A DNA stretch of 8,340 bases from an uncultured Emticicia sp. (GTDB taxonomy: Bacteria; Bacteroidota; Bacteroidia; Cytophagales; Spirosomataceae): NCBI RefSeq assembly GCF_937903345.1, contig NZ_CALCZQ010000049.1, positions 1-8,340 on the forward strand. Reading direction: 5' to 3'. Under the pieces are notes generated by a model that searched no databases, was not told where the DNA came from, and saw nothing but the letters and a program-made list of their open reading frames with translations. The position numbers were made by a program, and so were the translations under genes. Positions within the stretch are counted from its first letter, which is position 1; the number at the start of each line of letters is the position of its first letter. Below are positions 1 through 4,126 of this stretch, in pieces.

Positions 1-64
1 AATTATATTTCATATTAATACTATTTTTTATTTTATATTGAAAATATATTTATACTTTTATATT
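1..64. other. Very AT-rich leader upstream of the partition operon
   Basis: Only 4 of these 64 bases are G or C, far below the rest of the window. The stretch directly precedes the ACTC-box array. Such DNA is easily bent or melted and could hold the par promoter or flank a replication origin. A TTGAAA at 38-43 lies 17 bases before TATTAC at 61-66, but this resembles the E. coli promoter rather than the Bacteroidota consensus, so no promoter is called. No reading frame is seen. Confidence 0.4.
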
Positions 65-136
65 ACTCAAATCCTCATTTACTCAAATACTATTTTACTC
101 AATTCCTCAAACACTCATTTACTCAATTCCTTAATT
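65..136 (+). promoter_or_regulatory. Tandem ACTC-box array, probable centromere (parS/parH-like) and operator of the par operon
   Basis: Nine 8-bp units follow each other without a gap. Each is a tetramer plus an AT-rich 4-bp spacer. Tetramers start at 65 ACTC, 73 CCTC, 81 ACTC, 89 ACTA, 97 ACTC, 105 CCTC, 113 ACTC, 121 ACTC and 129 CCTT, so five are perfect and four differ at one or two bases. The array ends 10 bases before the parA start. Established knowledge: ribbon-helix-helix partition proteins bind short tandem direct repeats upstream of their own operon (omega of pSM19035 binds heptads, ParG of TP228 binds ACTC boxes separated by 4-bp AT-rich spacers). Inference: this array is both the centromere and the autoregulatory operator for the RHH protein encoded at 819-1139. 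Confidence 0.75.
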
Positions 137-146
137 TTTCAAAAAT

Positions 147-812
147 ATGAACACAAAAATTATTGCAGTCGGTAACCAAAAAGGCGGTGTCGGAAAATCT
201 TCAGCTATCTATTGGTTAGCCAGTACACTAAGCATTCATTATGGCAAAAAAGTAGCAGTCATTGATGGCATTGATGCTCAAAAAACTATTGCCAAACGTA
301 GAGCTGTCGAGGTATCGGAAGGGAAAGAAACATTTCCTTTTGAGGTCTTTTTCATTCATCACTTGGCAGAGTTAGATACAGTTTTAGATGAATATTTCGG
401 TCAATTCGATTTGATTTTATTGGATATGCCACCACTGGTTAAAAATGAGTTTAAAATCTTGCTGGCGGGCTGTGATGGCTTACTGATTCCGATGCTTGCC
501 GATACGGTTGATAGAGATTCAGCATTAGATTATATGTTGTACGTAGAAGAAATTAAGCGTGCGAATGAAACGTATTTGTGCTACGGTTTTATCAATCGCT
601 TTACCAGTAGTATCAAGCAAAGAGAGCTTCCAGCATTTGCCAAAAATCTTGGTATCGAACTTTTTGAAAGTGCCGTTCCTGCCGTGCCTTTGGTGCTTTC
701 CATGAATGAAACTTATATTTCACCTTATGACAGAAATGGCAGTAACGGCAAAAATGGCAAGCAATATTTGGAAGCATTTATTTTGGAGTTCATAGATAAA
801 TTTTTAAAATAA
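147..812 (+). CDS. parA: ParA-family partition ATPase (short, type Ib-like)
   Basis: Cytoplasmic Walker-type ATPase expected to drive plasmid segregation by ATP-dependent binding to nucleoid DNA or polymerisation, stimulated by a centromere-bound partner. The 221 residues start almost at once with the deviant Walker A KGGVGKSS (residues 12-19, with the signature lysine K12). A Walker A'-like segment VAVIDGIDAQ (36-45) and the Walker B strand FDLILLD (87-93) followed by MPP come next. There is no N-terminal helix-turn-helix extension, so it belongs with the short ParA/ParF group, which normally pairs with small RHH proteins. The ATG at 147 comes 10 bases after the ACTC-box array and leaves the standard beta strand before Walker A. 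The next gene starts 6 bases after the stop, indicating one transcript. MinD or a conjugative-element ParA are alternatives, but the array and partner favour plasmid partition. Confidence 0.9.
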   Translation: MNTKIIAVGNQKGGVGKSSAIYWLASTLSIHYGKKVAVIDGIDAQKTIAKRRAVEVSEGKETFPFEVFFIHHLAELDTVLDEYFGQFDLILLDMPPLVKNEFKILLAGCDGLLIPMLADTVDRDSALDYMLYVEEIKRANETYLCYGFINRFTSSIKQRELPAFAKNLGIELFESAVPAVPLVLSMNETYISPYDRNGSNGKNGKQYLEAFILEFIDKFLK

Positions 813-818
813 ATTCCG

Positions 819-1139
819 ATGGGAAATGAAGAAAAAGCACCTCGAAAAAGGATATTTTCGGAAGAACAAAAGGCCGAATTATTCAACGGACGAGAGCCTG
901 CGGTCGGCGTTCCGCTGGGCAATACTTCGCTGGTCGGTAACTCGCCTTTAGCGAAAGCCGATTCTTCAAAAATCGAAGAAGAAATTTTAATACGAGTTCA
1001 GTTTAAAGCAAATTTGGAAACTCAGTATTTACTAAATTGTATTTGTAAGAAGAAAAAAATGAGCCGAGATAGATTCATGGCCGAAATGATACAAAAAGAA
1101 GCAAAAAAAGAAACTATAGTAATCTCGATTCATTTGTAG
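819..1139 (+). CDS. Ribbon-helix-helix centromere-binding protein, probable ParA partner (ParB/ParG-type)
   Basis: 106 residues. The C-terminal half reads as a ribbon-helix-helix fold: a beta strand LIRVQFK (57-63), helix A around 66-80 and helix B around 82-97 (SRDRFMAEMIQKEAKK). The N-terminal 56 residues are charged and probably flexible, with a basic patch KAPRKR at 6-11. ParG-like proteins have such a mobile tail, which in ParG stimulates the ATPase. Residues 25-47 are encoded by an unusually GC-rich stretch and look like an inserted linker. The gene lies 6 bases behind parA, with the ACTC-box array upstream of both, so its likely job is to bind that array, recruit ParA and repress the operon. 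The family assignment rests on predicted secondary structure and context, as no close homologue is recognised. A plain RHH repressor or antitoxin is the alternative, but no toxin gene is adjacent. Confidence 0.7.
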   Translation: MGNEEKAPRKRIFSEEQKAELFNGREPAVGVPLGNTSLVGNSPLAKADSSKIEEEILIRVQFKANLETQYLLNCICKKKKMSRDRFMAEMIQKEAKKETIVISIHL

Positions 1140-1161
1140 CATAGATAAAGTAACATGGCCT

Positions 1162-1260
1162 ATGACCACCAAAAACTTAAAACTATCATTGGGCGAAGCC
1201 CAAAATTTTTTGCCTAATTGGAAACCTTTCCATTTAAGCAAAAAAATACAAGAAATTTAA
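1162..1260 (+). CDS. Possible 32-aa small protein at the end of the par operon
   Basis: An ATG-started frame of 32 codons ends in TAA at 1258-1260, exactly where the 19-bp terminator stem begins. The peptide contains LSLGEAQNFLPNWKPFHLSK, has a mixed globular-like composition and lacks a signal peptide or membrane segment. It begins 22 bases after the RHH stop and would be the third gene of the transcript. Against it, a compact terminator-like hairpin lies inside the frame (1189-1211), its length is within chance, and a competing 20-codon ATG frame starts at 1155. It is not recognised, and no function is proposed. Confidence 0.3.
   Translation: MTTKNLKLSLGEAQNFLPNWKPFHLSKKIQEI
1189..1211 (+). 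terminator. Hairpin plus T-run behind the RHH gene
   Basis: TTGGGC (1189-1194) pairs perfectly with GCCCAA (1198-1203) around a GAA loop, followed by AA and six T residues (1206-1211). This is the form of an intrinsic terminator for + strand transcription, 50 bases after the RHH stop. If it works, the par transcript stops here and the 32-codon frame is not translated in full. The stem is short, so read-through to the stronger hairpin at 1259-1300 is possible. Confidence 0.5.
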
Positions 1261-1300
1261 AATTAGGGTTGTAAGTGACTGCACTTACAACCCTAATTTT
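1259..1300. terminator. 19-bp perfect hairpin, bidirectional terminator between convergent operons
   Basis: Bases 1259-1277 pair without a mismatch with 1282-1300 around a 4-base loop (ACTG). The stem has A-rich and T-rich ends, so both strands carry a terminal run of T. It lies between the + strand par operon and the - strand DUF932 gene. The DUF932 stop codon (1300-1302) touches the right edge of the stem, and the stop of the 32-codon ORF (1258-1260) overlaps the left edge. The position and symmetry fit a shared convergent terminator. Confidence 0.85.
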
Positions 1301-2127
1301 TAGGCATTTATCAACTCCGTACAGAACTTAAAAGCGGTCTGATTGAGTTCGTTTGACGAACCAAACGGATTGCCAAAAGTGGCATTTTTTGAGTTTTTAA
1401 TGTGGGTTGTGTAGTGCGTGATACCATTAAAAAGCCCAAAAGCATTATCACCCAAATCAGCACATTCTCGGTCAATCGAAGCATTGATATTTGAAATAAT
1501 ATTTCTTTTTCTGGTCGATACCTCATTACCAAGTTTTTCTTCGTCATTCATTCGGGTTAATCGCTCAACCAAAGCATCTTTGATAGAATCATCTATTTTT
1601 ACCCATGAAAGTTGCTCCATTTTTTCAAATAATTGGGTGCGTTGCTTCATAAACATATCAAAATATTGTACCAAACCATCAATGCGAAGACTGTTATTTT
1701 TGGTGTGGTTTACTTGAAGTTGACGAAAATTTCTTGAAAAACGGTTTGAACATCTGACCATAATATTACTATTTCCGATAAAAAAGCCCGTTGAACCATC
1801 GAAACTATTGCCTATCATCAAATAATCTTTAAACTCGTGGCCACAAACCTGTATGGTATCGGTACATTTGAGAAATGACAAAACCTTTTTTCCGCCTTCT
1901 ACATCATAATAATTTTCAATTGGAAAACCTGTAATATCGTGCAGTTTTTCGGTTACTTCGATAAATTTTTCATTGTGCGTTGGGGTGTAACTTGATTTGG
2001 CAATGTTCAATAATTGCCCGTTATCATTACGAAAAATGCCTTTATAGCCTAAAACTTGTTTATTGTTGGCAAAAATCGGTTTTTCTATAATATCCCATTC
2101 TAATGCGGCCGTCGTTAAAGATTCCAT
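1300..2127 (-). CDS. DUF932 domain protein (phage/plasmid-related, YfjQ-like)
   Basis: 275 residues matching DUF932 (Pfam PF06067), a family found on plasmids, phages and integrated elements and without an established biochemical function. Visible family features are the central segment HEFKDYLMIGNSFDGSTGF (97-115), corresponding to the usual 'DYLLLTNSHDG' block, then NIMVRCSNRFS (121-131), corresponding to 'RVVCxNTL', and NAFGLFNGITHYTTH (228-242), corresponding to the 'GLYNAVTxYxDH' block. There is no signal peptide or membrane segment, so it should be cytoplasmic. The length is near that of shorter family members. It is the last gene of a leftward set behind ssb and the 149-aa gene, and its stop touches the shared terminator. 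A hairpin at 2163-2196 separates it from the gene before it, so its expression may be partly independent. Confidence 0.85.
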   Translation of the reverse strand: MESLTTAALEWDIIEKPIFANNKQVLGYKGIFRNDNGQLLNIAKSSYTPTHNEKFIEVTEKLHDITGFPIENYYDVEGGKKVLSFLKCTDTIQVCGHEFKDYLMIGNSFDGSTGFFIGNSNIMVRCSNRFSRNFRQLQVNHTKNNSLRIDGLVQYFDMFMKQRTQLFEKMEQLSWVKIDDSIKDALVERLTRMNDEEKLGNEVSTRKRNIISNINASIDRECADLGDNAFGLFNGITHYTTHIKNSKNATFGNPFGSSNELNQTAFKFCTELINA

Positions 2128-2162
2128 TTTGATAAAATTAAGTGTTAATAATAAATTGATTT

Positions 2163-2196
2163 AAAGAAAGCCCAACCCGAAAATCGGGCTTTCTTT
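2163..2196 (-). terminator. Hairpin between the 149-aa gene and DUF932, with an alternative inner fold
   Basis: AAAGAAAGCCC (2163-2173) pairs perfectly with GGGCTTTCTTT (2186-2196), an 11-bp stem with a 12-base loop. Inside it CCCGA (2176-2180) can pair with TCGGG (2184-2188) around AAA, competing for the same GGG. Transcribed leftward, the stem is followed only by a mixed A/T stretch rather than a pure T-run. It may be a partial terminator that lowers DUF932 expression relative to ssb, or an attenuator. Confidence 0.6.
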
Positions 2197-2202
2197 GGGT
2201 GC

Positions 2203-2652
2203 TTAAATAGTGAAATTAACAATTTCAGTTTCTAAGGCTTTGAGGTGGGTTTTGCCTGTTTTTACCAAATTATTAATAAAATCCAAAATCATGGCTACAT
2301 TCTGAATTTGAATGTTTTTGTTTGTTCCTACATTTGAGATGGTCATAACTAAACCTTCATCACCGTAATCTTTTGAAAAATCCTCAAATTCGCCTACTCG
2401 TTCTTTGGCTTTGTTGAATTGTTCTTTCATTTTCAAGCCTTCATCTAAGCGGTCAAAAACTGCATTGGCTGATTTTAATTCAATTACTTGGAGTTGCGTT
2501 GAAACTTCGATTGGCTGGGCGGCACTCCGCTTTTGCTCTTCGGTAACAATCGGCTCTGTGCTGTTGATTTTGCCTTTTTCGGTTGCTGTTTCTGCTTTCG
2601 CTGTTACTACTGCTGAACCGTTTTTTGCTGGGGTGTTTACTGAATTTGTCAT
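2203..2652 (-). CDS. Hypothetical 149-aa protein of the ssb-DUF932 operon
   Basis: Not recognised. Residues 1-50 are low in complexity and rich in Ala, Thr, Lys, Glu and Ser, so probably disordered. Residues about 58-95 are charged and probably helical, possibly coiled coil (EGLKMKEQFNKAKERVGEFE at 71-90). Residues 101-125 look like a short beta section, and 117-146 form a likely helix with LDFINNLVKTGKTHLKALET. There is no signal peptide, membrane segment or catalytic motif. It lies 67 bp downstream of ssb in the same direction and is followed by DUF932. A small accessory protein beside an element-encoded SSB suggests a part in DNA maintenance of the element, but this rests on context alone. 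The ATG at 2652 follows an A-rich leader. Confidence 0.7.
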   Translation of the reverse strand: MTNSVNTPAKNGSAVVTAKAETATEKGKINSTEPIVTEEQKRSAAQPIEVSTQLQVIELKSANAVFDRLDEGLKMKEQFNKAKERVGEFEDFSKDYGDEGLVMTISNVGTNKNIQIQNVAMILDFINNLVKTGKTHLKALETEIVNFTI

Positions 2653-2719
2653 TGTATTTAGAAATTACTTGTTTTGATAAGCCCATTAAAAAGGTGGCTT
2701 TTTCCCTTATATAATTAAA

Positions 2720-3181
2720 TTAGAATGGTAAATCGCCTTCGTTTTTACCTGCTTCAAAAGCAACATTGCTTTCTTTGGTTTCACCGAGTAAAGGCTTTTT
2801 CTTGTTTCCTTTGGGGGCTTGTTTGGCTTCTTCTTCCGCCTGTGTTTCGACTTCTTCTCTGCGTTTGCCCAGCAGTTCAATGCGTTCAACTCTGATTTTT
2901 ACCGATGTTTTGGGGCTTCCTTCCTTATCTTCCCATTTTTCGGTTCTGATTTTTCCTTCTACACAAATACGGTCACCTTTTTTGATAATCGTTTCTGCTA
3001 CATTGGCTAAATTGCCCCAAACTTCCAAGCGATGCCATTCCGTTTGTTCTACTTTTGTACCGTCTTTCTTGGTGTAATTTTCATTCGTTGCCAAAGAAAA
3101 ATTGGCTACTTTTGTACCGCTGTCAAGGGTGCGAACTTCAGGCGTACCGCCTACATTTCCGATTAAAATTGTCTTGTTCAT
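2720..3181 (-). CDS. ssb: Single-stranded DNA-binding protein
   Basis: 153-residue bacterial SSB that coats single-stranded DNA during replication, repair or transfer and recruits partner proteins through its C-terminal tip. The OB-fold covers residues 1-105. It begins MNKTILIGNVGGTPEVR and contains the family block with W49, W55 and KKGDRICVEGKIRTEKWED at 67-85. A charged, Gln/Lys/Glu-rich linker (106-140) leads to an acidic hydrophobic tip, GDLPF, the counterpart of the DDDIPF tip of E. coli SSB. The start fits the family N-terminus exactly. It is the first gene of the leftward set with the 149-aa and DUF932 genes. Plasmids and conjugative elements often carry such an extra SSB, which covers single-stranded DNA on entry or during replication; a chromosomal housekeeping copy cannot be excluded, but the neighbours argue against it. 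Confidence 0.95.
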   Translation of the reverse strand: MNKTILIGNVGGTPEVRTLDSGTKVANFSLATNENYTKKDGTKVEQTEWHRLEVWGNLANVAETIIKKGDRICVEGKIRTEKWEDKEGSPKTSVKIRVERIELLGKRREEVETQAEEEAKQAPKGNKKKPLLGETKESNVAFEAGKNEGDLPF

Positions 3182-3396
3182 TGCTCTAAATATTTAAGAT
3201 TAAAACATAATTATATATTGAGTTAATGTGCTGATTATTAGCTCATTATCTCCCTGTTTGATAATATAAAGATACGGCAGAAACGGTATTTTTTGAAGTA
3301 AATGAGATAGAATCGGTAAACAAGATTCGTCTTCTTTTCCCTTCCGCTAAAGAGGTTTTTGAGTAAATTTTCGCTTTGAAATCGAGTAATACGGGT

Positions 3397-3425
3397 ATAT
3401 TCTCTTAAAGTTTTTAAGAGAATAT
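3397..3425. repeat. 13-bp perfect AT-rich inverted repeat
   Basis: Bases 3397-3409 pair without a mismatch with 3413-3425, leaving a 3-base loop (GTT). It lies about 215 bases upstream of the ssb start, just left of the tandem hairpin units. It lacks the GC core of a terminator, so a protein-binding palindrome or a decayed terminator is equally possible. Confidence 0.6.
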
Positions 3426-3441
3426 TGAAAGTAAATTTTAA

Positions 3442-3609
3442 AATCAATGTAGTAGGAGAATTGGCTTACCGATTGCCGCAAAGCTGGTGAGCGGTGTGCC
3501 TCAGTGCGAACGAAATGGGTAGAATGAAAGGATAAATAAGTGAGGAACGAACGTTTATCCTTTCGTTTTACTTATGAAGTGGGGCAAACTAAAATTGTTC
3601 CTTATTAAA
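3442..3609. repeat. Tandem hairpin repeat, unit 1
   Basis: The unit is bounded by AATCAATGTAG (3442-3452) and AAACTAAAATTGTTCCTTAT (3586-3605), both of which recur in unit 2. It shares GTGCCTnnGTGCGAnCGnAAT (from 3496) with unit 2. An internal stem 3463-3471 / 3492-3500 has eight of nine positions pairing. A second stem, GAAAGGATAA (3526-3535) with TTATCCTTTC (3555-3564), extends to 14 pairs with wobbles. The second stem is absent from unit 2, which explains the greater length (168 bp). No gene is seen. Confidence 0.65.
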
Positions 3610-3742
3610 AATCAATGTAGCTAAGCCTTAGCAGGCGTAATGGCTGTCGTGCAACTGACAGACGTTGTGCCTGTGTGCGAGCGGAATCGGTGCTTTTTCA
3701 GCACTGATGGAGCGGTGGAAACTAAAATTGTTCCTTATAAAT
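3610..3742. repeat. Tandem hairpin repeat, unit 2
   Basis: This 133-bp unit runs from AATCAATGTAG (3610-3620) to the end of the second AAACTAAAATTGTTCCTTAT copy (3719-3738) and a short AT tail. Bases 3622-3686 match 3755-3819 of unit 3 at 60 of 65 positions. An 18-position stem is formed by 3631-3648 and 3657-3674 around an 8-base loop, with one mismatch and four G-T pairs. The G-T pairs are stable only in RNA of + strand sense. A second stem, 3686-3694 / 3700-3708, has 9 pairs around TTTTC. This may be a mobile palindromic element or an RNA-forming repeat. Confidence 0.7.
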
Positions 3743-3830
3743 AACCAATGTCGCCAAGCCTTAGCAGGCGTAATGGCTTTCGTGTAACTGACAGACGTTG
3801 TGACTGTGTGTGAGCGGAAACGTGTAACAG
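3743..3830. repeat. Tandem hairpin repeat, unit 3 (truncated)
   Basis: The unit starts with AACCAATGTCG (3743-3753), the counterpart of the unit 1 and 2 starts, and matches unit 2 up to GAGCGGAA near 3819. The second hairpin and the AAACTAAAATTG end block are missing. Two extra mismatches weaken the main stem and are not compensated, so this copy looks decayed. The right end is approximate. Confidence 0.6.
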
Positions 3831-3831
3831 T

Positions 3832-3877
3832 CCAAACGAATTCTTAAAAAATGACCAAACGAAATCTCAAAATTGGA
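3832..3877. repeat. Short direct repeat, two 23-bp units
   Basis: CCAAACGAA occurs at 3832-3840 and 3855-3863, and the following bases are similar though diverged, giving a 23-bp period. The second unit lies inside a 24-codon ATG frame (3851-3925) that is too short to call. It could be a binding-site pair or the edge of an old insertion. Confidence 0.35.
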
Positions 3878-4126
3878 GTTTCAAAAAAGGGTCGTTTTGT
3901 GATACTGGGAAATAGCTGTTTTTGAGACTGAGCTGTTTGAATGTGTTTCTCAGTTTATATCCCAACAAGTTCGTAATTTCTGGTATTAAATGTATATTCC
4001 TGCGAAACTATTACGAGTCAAAGTTAGCCTTTCACCAAAATTGACGAAGAACCACTTTCGCTACATTATACAATTAAAGCTCATGTCTGGTTAACGTCGG
4101 TAGTTGTACTATCAAAAACTGTCTGC

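Larger units (their letters stand above)
3182..4126. other. Long gene-poor stretch with hairpins and tandem repeats
   Basis: About 945 bases separate the ssb and helicase genes. Bases 3182-3396 must contain the ssb promoter, but no clear TTTG / TAnnTTTG pair is visible; TATCTTTA on the - strand near 3270 is only a partial match. Bases 3397-3567 hold two hairpins, 3442-3830 a three-unit tandem repeat, and 3832-3877 a short direct repeat. From about 3880 to 4126 there is only AT-rich DNA without a repeat, RNA or reading frame that can be defended. The stretch is likely a junction between the plasmid backbone and the helicase cargo. Confidence 0.6.

Noticed and set aside
725..922. 65-codon frame on the - strand
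   Set aside because: It lies antisense to the end of parA and the start of the RHH gene, both of which have clear coding features.
1032..1241. 69-codon frame on the - strand
   Set aside because: It is antisense to the RHH core and crosses the terminator region; its Phe/Ser-rich composition mirrors the Lys/Glu-rich RHH gene.
1100..1260. RHH gene extended into the 32-codon ORF through a frameshift
   Set aside because: The A-run at 1103-1109 is the only likely slip site, but the frame of the small ORF has a TAA at 1120-1122, so a slip there could not join them.
1418..1717. 99-codon frame on the + strand
   Set aside because: It is fully antisense to the DUF932 gene and has a Ser/Phe/Ile-rich shadow composition.
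2679..2703. AAGCC / GGCTT inverted repeat between ssb and the 149-aa gene
   Set aside because: Only 5 bp with a 12-base loop, and the T-run follows on the + strand, where no gene ends. It is not convincing as a terminator for the leftward genes.
3238..3447. 69-codon frame on the - strand upstream of ssb
   Set aside because: It begins inside the first tandem repeat unit, reads through the 13-bp hairpin and is rich in Lys, Arg, Phe and Ile as expected of translated AT-rich non-coding DNA.
3442..3830. CRISPR array
   Set aside because: Units are 130-170 bp with conserved interiors and only three copies; there are no short repeats with unique spacers and no cas genes.
3851..3925. 24-codon frame starting MTKRNLKIG
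   Set aside because: Too short, lies in a direct repeat, and has no neighbouring gene or conserved motif to support it.
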